NCBI GenBank assembly: GCA_028820035.1
Contig: JAPPKI010000465.1
Span: forward strand, 1 to 5,518
Length of the DNA: 5,518 bases
Origin: a bacterium
GTDB taxonomy: Bacteria; Actinomycetota; Acidimicrobiia; Acidimicrobiales; Bin134
Direction of reading: 5' to 3'
Under the pieces are notes generated by a model. The model worked only from the letters and a program-made list of their open reading frames with translations, had not been told where the DNA came from and ran no database searches. Positions 1-5,518 of this stretch are shown here, piece by piece (within the stretch, counting starts at the first letter, position 1; each line of letters begins with the position of its first letter). Made by a program: the position numbers and the translations under genes.

Positions 1-8
1 GGCCTGAT

Positions 9-1274
9 GTGATCAGCATCAAGACAGCTCTGGCTGTTGCCGGGGTCGTCGCGGTTGCCTCGGTGGCCTGTGGGGGCGATTCCGAACCAGAAGCAGCCGC
101 CCGGAATCATTGGCCGATTCAGATTGGCAGCGAGCAAGCTGACACAACCTATGGCATTTCTGCTGCTCCCAATGGCGACGCAGTGATTGCTGCTGCAACC
201 GAGGGCAATCTGGCTGGCGAAAACCAAGGTCAGCGGGATGTATTCCTGGCCCGATATTCGCCCACTGGCGAGTTTCTCTGGTCATGGCAGGACGGCGGGC
301 CTAAGAACGACTCCCCGTTAGGGGTGTCGGTGGCGTCTGACGGTTCGATCTACGTCGCCGGTTTCACCGAAGGCGATTTTGCCACCCCCAATCAGGGATC
401 GGCCGACGTCTGGCTGGCCCGGTTCGACGCCGACGGCAACGAACTGTGGCGCCGGCAGTTTGGCGGGCCAGCCTGGGACCGCGGATTCGACGTGGCCGCC
501 TTTGACGGCGGGGCTTACATCACCGGCTATACCTCCAGTTCGCTCGACCCTGCCACCGATCTCGACGGGTTCGATGGCTTTGCCGCCAAATTCGACGCCG
601 ACGGCAACCAGCAGTGGATCCGCCACATAGGTACCGACGCCACTGACTGGGGCCAGGGCTCGGCGCTGGCCCCCGATGGCGGGCTGTATGTCACCGGTTA
701 CACCGAAGGTGATCTCGGCGGTGCCAACGCCGGTGACAAGGACCTGTTTGTGGTCCGTCTCCGGCCCGACGGCAGCCAGGCGTGGGCTGCTCAACTCGGT
801 ACCTCGGCCCTCGACTGGACCCAGGGAGTGGGCTTGGGCCCTGATGGCGGAGTGCTCCTGGCCGGTTCCACTGAGGGGTCCTTCGCAGCCGACAATGCCG
901 GTGAGAGGGACATGATCGCGGTATGCCTCGACGCCGACGGCAACGAGAAATGGCGCTGGCAGACGGGCTCACTCGGTGCCGACTCAGCCTTCGAAATCCG
1001 ACATAACGGCGAATTCACCATAGTCAGCGGCAGCTCGGAGGGAGACGGCTTGGACATCCGTATTGGTATTCTCCACAAACTCGACCAAGCCGGCAAAACG
1101 GCCGGTGGCTTTACGGCCACACCCGGCGGCTCCGATGCGGTGGATTTCACTGGCCTGGATGTCGCCGACGATGGCACGGTGTACTGGAGCGGGAACACCT
1201 TCGGCTCGCCCGTTCAGCCAAATGCCGGGGATTCCGATCTGTTCTTTGGCCTCACGTGGGGTCCTGACGAATGA
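9..1274 (+). CDS. SBBP-repeat beta-propeller lipoprotein
   Basis: The 421-residue product starts with a hydrophobic stretch (residues 7-20) ending in a lipobox-like SVA-Cys21, followed by GGDSE. This indicates a signal peptidase II lipoprotein anchored outside the cytoplasmic membrane. From Trp35 onward the protein consists of seven repeats with the pattern W-x-x-Q-x-G, a middle DG-x-x-Y-V-x-G-x-T-E-G, then N-x-G-x-x-D and a closing F-D-A-D-G-N. This matches the SBBP (seven-bladed beta-propeller) repeat family. Repeats begin at residues 35, 91, 147, 203, 259, 315 and about 368, and the first five steps are exactly 56 residues. Proteins of this family usually act as extracellular binding or scaffold modules; no catalytic motif is visible. 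The GTG at 9 lies only 8 bases from the window edge, so no ribosome binding site can be judged. The n-region has a single Lys, so the true start may lie further upstream. The next gene begins 9 nt after the stop, suggesting co-transcription. The fold is fairly sure; the ligand is unknown. Confidence 0.85.
   Translation: MISIKTALAVAGVVAVASVACGGDSEPEAAARNHWPIQIGSEQADTTYGISAAPNGDAVIAAATEGNLAGENQGQRDVFLARYSPTGEFLWSWQDGGPKNDSPLGVSVASDGSIYVAGFTEGDFATPNQGSADVWLARFDADGNELWRRQFGGPAWDRGFDVAAFDGGAYITGYTSSSLDPATDLDGFDGFAAKFDADGNQQWIRHIGTDATDWGQGSALAPDGGLYVTGYTEGDLGGANAGDKDLFVVRLRPDGSQAWAAQLGTSALDWTQGVGLGPDGGVLLAGSTEGSFAADNAGERDMIAVCLDADGNEKWRWQTGSLGADSAFEIRHNGEFTIVSGSSEGDGLDIRIGILHKLDQAGKTAGGFTATPGGSDAVDFTGLDVADDGTVYWSGNTFGSPVQPNAGDSDLFFGLTWGPDE
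111..1271 (+). repeat. Seven tandem propeller-blade repeats, 168-nt period
   Basis: The coding sequence of the first gene is a diverged tandem repeat. Blades begin at about 111, 279, 447, 615, 783, 951 and 1110. The first five steps are exactly 168 nt; the sixth blade is 159 nt. Identity at DNA level survives in places: the 17-mer tcgacgccgacggcaac occurs at 424-440, 592-608 and 928-944, spaced by 168 and 336 nt. A caccgaaggNgat motif recurs at 365 and 701, also 336 nt apart. This points to growth by internal duplication of one blade unit. Confidence 0.85.
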
Positions 1275-1283
1275 ACTCGAGCA

Positions 1284-2579
1284 GTGGCATCTGAGCCCAC
1301 GGTCCGGGCAACCGGCGAGACACTGGTCGAGGACATGACCGAGGCTGAGCGCGAGAGGGCCTGTCGGGTCGATCAGGTGCTGCCCGCGTTGGCGGAGCAG
1401 GCGGTGGAGGCCGATCGCACGGGCGAGTTTCCCCTAGAGCACGTCCGCACGATCTCGAAGGCAGGCCTGTTGGGACTCACCGTTCCCACCGCCTACGGGG
1501 GTCTGGGCGGCGGACTGCGCGATCTGGCCGCAGCCACCTTCGCCATGGCCACCGCTTGCCCGTCAACTTCACTGGCCTACTTCTTCCAGTGCAGCGGATC
1601 GTCCCGGGGCCTGCTGCCGTTGGCCGCCGTCGATGCCGGTTTGTTTGCCGACGACGAGGTGCCCATCGTGCGGGCGTTCGGCGAGAAGGTGCTGCGCCGC
1701 ATGGGGGAAGAGGGCCGATGGGTGGCCAATTTCGCCAGCGAGTCGGTGCGGTCCAAGAACGCCGCGGTGACCATCGCCACCGAGGCATCCCGAACCGAGG
1801 GAGGGTGGCTGTTGAACGGGGTCAAGTCATTCGGCTGCGCCACCGGAGTGGCCGACGACTACCTGGTGACGGCCAAGCTCGACACCGGCGACACCGCCGA
1901 GTTCTTGGCGGTGTTCCTGATTCCCCGAGACACGCCGGGAGTGAGCGAGCGGGCCAAGTGGGACGCCATCGGCATGCGGGCCACCGCCACTCATGGCATC
2001 GTGCTGGAGAACGCCTTCGTGCCCGATGAGAACGCGCTCACCGTGCCGGGAACATTTGTCAAGATGACCCAGGTGAGCCGGGGGAGCTTCGTCGGCAATC
2101 AGGTGGCCCTGTCGTCGGTGTACATCGGCGCGGCGCAGGCGGTGTACGACTTCGCGCTGAGCTTTTTGACCACCACCACCTACCACGGCACCGACGAGCC
2201 CATCGGCGGCAGCGACCTGCACCGGCAGCTCATCGGCAAAATGCGGGCCCACCTCGACACCGCCTACCTATGGGCCCGCCGCCAGATCCTGTTGGAAACG
2301 GCCGACCCCGAGATCATCCCCAAAGACGACGTGGTGGCCAACTGGCGGATCGCCAAGGGGGAGATCGCCGACAACTGCTTCCAGGCCGCAGTGCAGGCCC
2401 TCAAGGCGTGCGGCACCGGCAACACCGGAATGGAGGGGGCGATATCCCGAGGTCTGCGCGACCTGTCGATGGGGCTGGTGCAGGGCTTTCCCGCCGAGCG
2501 GGGCCGCCTGGAGGCAGCCTCGTATCTGGTGTTCGGCAAGGAAGGCGATCAGTTCGGCACCACTAGGGGCGTCCAATGA
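1284..2579 (+). CDS. Acyl-CoA dehydrogenase-fold flavoprotein
   Basis: The 431-residue product has the layout of the acyl-CoA dehydrogenase superfamily. There is an N-terminal helical domain (about 30-125, with GLLGLTVPxxYGGLGGG at 62-77). A central beta domain follows (about 145-250, with W-L-L-N-G-V-K-S-F at 175-183, a G-V-A-D-D-Y stretch at 188-193 and I-G-M-R-A-T at 229-234). A C-terminal helical bundle (about 265-415) carries R-G-L-R-D at 389-393. Family members bind FAD in the cytoplasm and act on acyl-CoA thioesters, but related branches (DszC/HpaH-like, 'type 2' C-terminal domain) are flavin-dependent monooxygenases. The NGVKSFGCATGVADD segment and the R-x-x-RD ending resemble that branch. 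The glutamate of the classical Y-E-G-T motif is not evident; the matching region reads QGFPAERGR (400-408). The GTG at 1284 is the first possible start after the previous stop and has only a weak ribosome binding site. The ATG at 1335 (Met18) is a serious alternative. The stop overlaps the next start by 4 nt. Superfamily is certain; reaction and substrate are not. Confidence 0.9.
   Translation: MASEPTVRATGETLVEDMTEAERERACRVDQVLPALAEQAVEADRTGEFPLEHVRTISKAGLLGLTVPTAYGGLGGGLRDLAAATFAMATACPSTSLAYFFQCSGSSRGLLPLAAVDAGLFADDEVPIVRAFGEKVLRRMGEEGRWVANFASESVRSKNAAVTIATEASRTEGGWLLNGVKSFGCATGVADDYLVTAKLDTGDTAEFLAVFLIPRDTPGVSERAKWDAIGMRATATHGIVLENAFVPDENALTVPGTFVKMTQVSRGSFVGNQVALSSVYIGAAQAVYDFALSFLTTTTYHGTDEPIGGSDLHRQLIGKMRAHLDTAYLWARRQILLETADPEIIPKDDVVANWRIAKGEIADNCFQAAVQALKACGTGNTGMEGAISRGLRDLSMGLVQGFPAERGRLEAASYLVFGKEGDQFGTTRGVQ
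2565..2569 (+). promoter_or_regulatory. Ribosome binding site for the 84-residue membrane protein
   Basis: The purine run agggg lies 6 nt before the ATG at 2576, inside the end of the flavoprotein gene. Together with the ATGA overlap at 2576-2579, it supports this start and suggests translational coupling of the two genes. Confidence 0.6.
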
Positions 2580-2830
2580 ACCCGCTGCGGAAGCTCCCAT
2601 GGTTCTTCCCCGGGATGGGGGCGTTCTTGTACTTGACGGGGATGAACGACGAGTTCCTGCACATTGTGGGGGACCTGTGGCTGGACGTCGGCCGCTGGGG
2701 GCAGACCGGGTTGGTGATCGCCCTGCTCGCTCTGGTGGCCTACTTCACGCTGGACGCGCTCAATCGCCGACGCTCGGCCTACCGCTCGGCGGTCCGGGCC
2801 GCCGACACGACCCGTTCTGCCCGACTATGA
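2576..2830 (+). CDS. Small membrane protein of unknown function
   Basis: This 84-residue protein is not one I recognise. It starts with a basic end (MNPLRK), followed by a short hydrophobic stretch rich in aromatic residues (about 8-23, PWFFPGMGAFLYLTG). A polar/acidic loop follows (24-43, with NDE at 24-26). A clear membrane helix runs from about 44 to 62 (TGLVIALLALVAYFTLDAL). A strongly basic tail follows, with NRRR at 63-66 and further Arg to the C-terminus. The positive-inside rule puts that tail in the cytoplasm, so one or two membrane passes are possible. Its ATG overlaps the flavoprotein stop (ATGA), it has a good ribosome binding site, and its codon use matches its neighbours, so it is very probably a real gene. 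Its position between a flavoenzyme and a binding-protein gene suggests an accessory role in the same system, but nothing in the sequence shows what that is. Confidence 0.8.
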   Translation: MNPLRKLPWFFPGMGAFLYLTGMNDEFLHIVGDLWLDVGRWGQTGLVIALLALVAYFTLDALNRRRSAYRSAVRAADTTRSARL

Positions 2831-2844
2831 ACTTCAGCCCTATG

Positions 2845-2850
2845 AAAAGG
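2845..2850 (+). promoter_or_regulatory. Ribosome binding site for the substrate-binding protein
   Basis: The sequence aaaagg lies 8 nt before the ATG at 2859, a good Shine-Dalgarno match and spacing. It fixes the start of the binding-protein gene and stands out in the 28-nt gap (2831-2858) between genes. Confidence 0.65.
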
Positions 2851-2858
2851 TGTGACCG

Positions 2859-4304
2859 ATGATCCTCCCCGCCAATCGCCGCTCTTCATCGCTTCGCTCT
2901 CAGGCGCTGGGACTGCTGATGGTGACCTTGCTGGTGGCCGCGGCCTGCTCACAGGAAGCCGACGAGGCGTCCTCAGCCCCGACCGCCGCCCCCACCGCGG
3001 CCTCGGCCACAGCCGCCGCTCCCGATGTGCCCGATGCACCCGACGAACCAGAGGCGCCGGCCCCCGAGCCCGAGGCCACCACCGGCGGCTTGGTGCCCGC
3101 CGGATCGGACACCCCCGGTGTCTCCGATGACACCATCACCATCTCGTTCATCATCACCGATACCTCGGCAGTGGCCGCCGCCTTCGGCTGGGAGACCCCG
3201 GATGAGGGCGACCGCGAGGCCCAAGTGGCGGCGCTGATCGACCACTTCAATGCCACCGGTGGCATCGCCGGCCGCCAAGTGGAGGCCAAGGTCACCGTGT
3301 TCAACGCCATCACCGACAGCCCGATATCCGAGGAGGCCCTCTGCAACGCCATCACCCAGGACGACAAGGCCTTCGCGGTGGTGATGACCGGCCAGTTCCA
3401 GGAGAACGCCCGACCCTGCTATCGCAACGCCAACACCCTCATGTTCGACGCCACGCTGTATCCGGTGGACAACGCGGGGTTCGAGGAGTTGGCCCCCTAC
3501 TACTGGTCGCCGATGCTCCCCTCTTACGACGACTTGGTGGGCGGCCTGGCTACCGGGCTCATCGACGACGGCTGGTTCGAGGGGGCCACGCTAGGGATCA
3601 TCGCCATCGACTCCGAGTTGAGCCAGCGGGTGTACGACGAGCAGTTCGCCCCCCGGCTGGCCGCTGCCGGAGTGGAGGTGGCTTCGTACAACACCATCGA
3701 CCCCACCGACGGGACGTCATTCAACAACGACCAGCTCCAAGCCATCATCAACTTCAAGGAAGCGGGGGTGGACAAGGTAGTGGCCATAGGCGGGTCTCGG
3801 CTGGTTTCGTGGTTCATCGACACCAGCATCACCCAGAACTACGCCCCCGCCTACGCCGTGACCAGCCACGACGCCCCCGAGTTCAACGTATTCAACTACC
3901 CGGAGATGATGCCAGGGGCCAGCGGCATCAGCGTGCTGCCCGGCTACGACGTGAACGACGACCAGTACCCGTTCCCGGCCAGCGCCGCCGAGCAGGACTG
4001 CGCCGACATCTTCGCCGATGCCGGTTTGGAGTTCACCGAGCGGGCCAACATCCGCACCGGGCTCATGTACTGCGACGTGCTGCGCTTGTTGAGGGCCGCC
4101 ACCCCGCACATGACCGAGGTGAGCGCGCAGGGGGTCACCGACGCGCTGTGGACTCTGGGCGGCTCGTTTGAGGCTGCGTCGGTCTACGGGGTGGAGTTCA
4201 CCGAGGGAAGCTACGCCGGAGGCGATCTCTACCGGCGCTTCCGGTTCGACTCCGACTGCGAGTGCATGGCGCTTACCGGCGACCCGGTGGACTTCGACGG
4301 GTAA
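2859..4304 (+). CDS. LivK-like ABC transporter substrate-binding lipoprotein
   Basis: The 481-residue product begins with an Arg-containing n-region (R7, R8, R13), a hydrophobic core (16-29) and a lipobox LVAAA-Cys30, so it should be a lipid-anchored extracytoplasmic protein. Residues 31-87 are a disordered Ala/Pro/Glu/Asp-rich tether. From about 90 to 470 it has a type 1 periplasmic-binding fold. DDTITISFIIT is the first strand, and ALIDHFNATGGIAGRQVE (125-142) is the family hallmark (N-x-x-GGI-x-G-x-x-v-e). Later strands such as GATLGIIAIDS and VDKVVAIGG follow the two-lobed alternation. Six cysteines remain in the mature part (162, 187, 381, 405, 467, 469), an even number that could form disulfides. 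Relatives capture branched-chain amino acids, amides or other small organic molecules and pass them to LivHM/LivGF. No such permease or ATPase is seen here; the next gene is an MFS-like carrier. The ligand cannot be predicted. The ATG has a good ribosome binding site. Confidence 0.9.
   Translation: MILPANRRSSSLRSQALGLLMVTLLVAAACSQEADEASSAPTAAPTAASATAAAPDVPDAPDEPEAPAPEPEATTGGLVPAGSDTPGVSDDTITISFIITDTSAVAAAFGWETPDEGDREAQVAALIDHFNATGGIAGRQVEAKVTVFNAITDSPISEEALCNAITQDDKAFAVVMTGQFQENARPCYRNANTLMFDATLYPVDNAGFEELAPYYWSPMLPSYDDLVGGLATGLIDDGWFEGATLGIIAIDSELSQRVYDEQFAPRLAAAGVEVASYNTIDPTDGTSFNNDQLQAIINFKEAGVDKVVAIGGSRLVSWFIDTSITQNYAPAYAVTSHDAPEFNVFNYPEMMPGASGISVLPGYDVNDDQYPFPASAAEQDCADIFADAGLEFTERANIRTGLMYCDVLRLLRAATPHMTEVSAQGVTDALWTLGGSFEAASVYGVEFTEGSYAGGDLYRRFRFDSDCECMALTGDPVDFDG
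2949..3119 (+). other. Low-complexity Ala/Pro/acidic tether of the lipoprotein
   Basis: Residues 31-87 of the binding protein are dominated by Ala, Pro, Glu, Asp, Ser and Thr, with PT-AA and PE/PD steps (for example DAPDEPEAPAPEPEA at 59-73). It lies directly after the lipidated Cys30 and before the first predicted strand. Such regions are usually flexible linkers that hold the binding domain away from the membrane through the cell wall. Confidence 0.75.
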
Positions 4305-4313
4305 TCAGCCGCC

Positions 4314-5518
4314 ATGGTCAAAGAGCCTGAGGGGCGACCGGGCAACCCCCGCCTCTTGGCCGCGGTCTCCTGGCAGGGGGCGGCCTTGGCCTCACCCCTG
4401 CCAATTCTGCTGTTCCGACGAGCAGAGATCGCCGAGCGCCTTGAGCGGCTGGGAGCGGTAACCGGAGAAGCTGCCCTGCTGGGCGCAGTGGCGGTGGTGG
4501 CCGCGCTGATCGTTCCCCGGTTGCGCGACAAGCTCCCCGCAGGAATGCTGCTGATGCTCGGCGGACTGGTGGCCGCGGTGGGGCTGGGACTGATGGCCTG
4601 GACCATCGAGCTGACCCTGTTCACCGTCGGCGGCGTGCTGCTGGCGGTGGGCACGGCCCCTGGTCTGGTGACCCATCGGATTCTTTTGACCAGCGATGTT
4701 CGACCCGCCGATCGGTTCCGCACCATGTCGTGGTATTGGGGGGCAGTGGCTGTGGGCGTGTCATGGCCGCTGTTGGTTCGCACTTTCAGCGCGGTTGGCT
4801 ACGACACGATGCTGTGGATCAGCGCCGCGCTATCGCTGGTGAGCGCGGTGTTGGTGGGCCGTCACGCCTTGGCCCACGACGAGGATCAAGAAGTCGAGAT
4901 GACTGTTGCCCGCCTTGATGTGCCCTGGGCTCGGCGGTCCTACGGGGCGGCCTTCGCCGTGGGGGCAGTGGTGATCGGCGGCGCCGACGCCGCCCAATCG
5001 CTTCTTCTGGGGGAATGGCAGCGCAGCGCAGCTCAGAATGCGGCGGTGCTGGCCGTTGGGTCGGGGGCGGCCGCACTCATCAGCCTGTTCGGCCCGTGGT
5101 ATCACCGGCTGCACCGACTCGGGGGCAGCCGACGATCAGATGCCATCGGCACCCAATTGCTGATCGCCGGCGCGCTGACATTCCTAGGCGGCCTGTCGTT
5201 CACCTACATCGGCCTGGTGGTGTGCTGGTTGTTTGCGGGCGGGGCCATCGCCATGGCCGCCGCCGGGCTGGACGCCGCGGTGTTCCCGTCCCTGGTCCCC
5301 GCGGTTCGACGAGCGGTGTCCGCCCGCCAAGTGTTCTGGGTTGGCGCGGGCGGGGTGGTCGGCGCGCTGGTCAACGCCCAGGTGATCGGGGCATGGTCGG
5401 ACCAGTGGAAGATCGGATGGCTGGGCTTGCCCTTGCTGGTTGCGGGTTGGGCCATTCGCCGGTTTGCGGCCCCGGCACGCGACTCTGAGACCGCGGTGGC
5501 GAGAGCCCAGGCCACCAC
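4314..5518 (+). CDS. MFS-like multi-pass membrane transporter, 3' end cut off
   Basis: An open frame of 401 codons runs from the ATG at 4314 through the right edge without a stop. The product is strongly hydrophobic, with about 12 membrane segments: roughly 14-34 (weak), 48-68, 76-96, 99-119, 138-155, 165-183, 209-232, 242-262, 277-298, 300-319, 338-358 and 366-383. A polar, acidic loop at 186-208 (with HDEDQEVE) separates two six-helix halves, the usual Major Facilitator Superfamily plan. Between helices 2 and 3, PRLRDKLPAGMLLMLGG (68-84) resembles a degenerate form of MFS motif A (G-x-L-a-D-R-x-G-x-R). MFS proteins are secondary carriers driven by ion gradients; the substrate is unknown. 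The ATG is the first possible start after the preceding TAA, 9 nt downstream and in the same frame. Its ribosome binding site is weak, so coupling to the upstream gene is likely. The sequence continues past helix 12 with a polar tail, so a further C-terminal domain is possible. Other polytopic families cannot be fully excluded. Confidence 0.8.
   Translation, partial: MVKEPEGRPGNPRLLAAVSWQGAALASPLPILLFRRAEIAERLERLGAVTGEAALLGAVAVVAALIVPRLRDKLPAGMLLMLGGLVAAVGLGLMAWTIELTLFTVGGVLLAVGTAPGLVTHRILLTSDVRPADRFRTMSWYWGAVAVGVSWPLLVRTFSAVGYDTMLWISAALSLVSAVLVGRHALAHDEDQEVEMTVARLDVPWARRSYGAAFAVGAVVIGGADAAQSLLLGEWQRSAAQNAAVLAVGSGAAALISLFGPWYHRLHRLGGSRRSDAIGTQLLIAGALTFLGGLSFTYIGLVVCWLFAGGAIAMAAAGLDAAVFPSLVPAVRRAVSARQVFWVGAGGVVGALVNAQVIGAWSDQWKIGWLGLPLLVAGWAIRRFAAPARDSETAVARAQAT

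Noticed and set aside
318..794. 158-codon open frame on the - strand inside the propeller gene
   Set aside because: It runs antisense to the clearly coding repeat protein, its product is a Gly/Val-rich mirror of the repeats, and long antisense frames are expected in high-GC DNA with G/C third positions.
2599..2862. 87-codon + strand open frame overlapping the small membrane protein
   Set aside because: It is Arg/Gly/Pro-rich and lacks a good ribosome binding site; the 2576 frame has ATGA coupling, a Shine-Dalgarno site and a proper membrane helix. Only its last 11 codons were kept, as a possible coupling mini-ORF.
2900..3367. 155-codon open frame on the - strand
   Set aside because: It lies opposite the low-complexity tether of the binding protein and translates to Ser/Gly/Ala-rich sequence with no domain; the + strand frame has a lipobox and family motifs.
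4305..4313. Terminator or promoter between the binding protein and the carrier
   Set aside because: The gap is 9 nt, too short for a hairpin plus U-run or a promoter, and no inverted repeat with a T-run is seen around it.
4229..4783. 184-codon open frame on the - strand across the junction of the last two genes
   Set aside because: Its product is Ser/Arg/Pro/Thr-rich with no recognisable fold, and it is antisense to the end of the binding protein and the start of the membrane carrier, both well supported.
5015..5488. 157-codon + strand open frame near the right end
   Set aside because: It is out of frame with the hydrophobic carrier and gives an Arg/Pro/Gly-rich product typical of a shifted frame in high-GC DNA. 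The carrier frame explains the region with regular membrane helices.

Overview
The window is high-GC, gene-dense DNA with G or C in most third codon positions, GTG as well as ATG starts, and very short gaps between genes. Two lipoproteins are present, and the periplasmic-type binding protein has an Ala/Pro/Glu-rich tether. This fits a high-GC actinomycete-type bacterium. I would guess Acidimicrobiia or a relative, but this rests on overall style, not on a marker gene.

Five genes all lie on the + strand and fill the window. (1) 9-1274: a lipoprotein made of seven SBBP-like repeats, probably a seven-bladed beta-propeller. (2) 1284-2579: an acyl-CoA dehydrogenase-fold flavoprotein whose C-terminus looks more like the monooxygenase/type-2 branch than a classical dehydrogenase. 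(3) 2576-2830: an 84-residue membrane protein of unknown function. (4) 2859-4304: a lipoprotein substrate-binding protein of the branched-chain amino-acid (LivK-like, type 1 periplasmic binding) ABC family. (5) 4314 to the right edge: an open reading frame with about 12 membrane segments, resembling a Major Facilitator Superfamily transporter. It has no stop codon inside the window.

The spacings are 9 nt, a 4-nt ATGA overlap, 28 nt and 9 nt. I see no room for a terminator or an internal promoter, so the five genes are probably one transcript or part of a longer one. The promoter would lie left of the window and the 3' end right of it.

Taken together, the genes suggest an uptake-and-metabolism cluster: surface lipoproteins for binding, one membrane carrier, and one cytoplasmic flavoenzyme. 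The substrate cannot be read from the sequence. The most unusual points are the pairing of an ABC-type binding protein with an MFS-like carrier where Liv-type permeases would be expected, the exact 56-residue periodicity of the propeller, and the apparent lack of the usual catalytic glutamate in the flavoenzyme. No RNA gene, CRISPR array, insertion sequence or attachment site was recognised.
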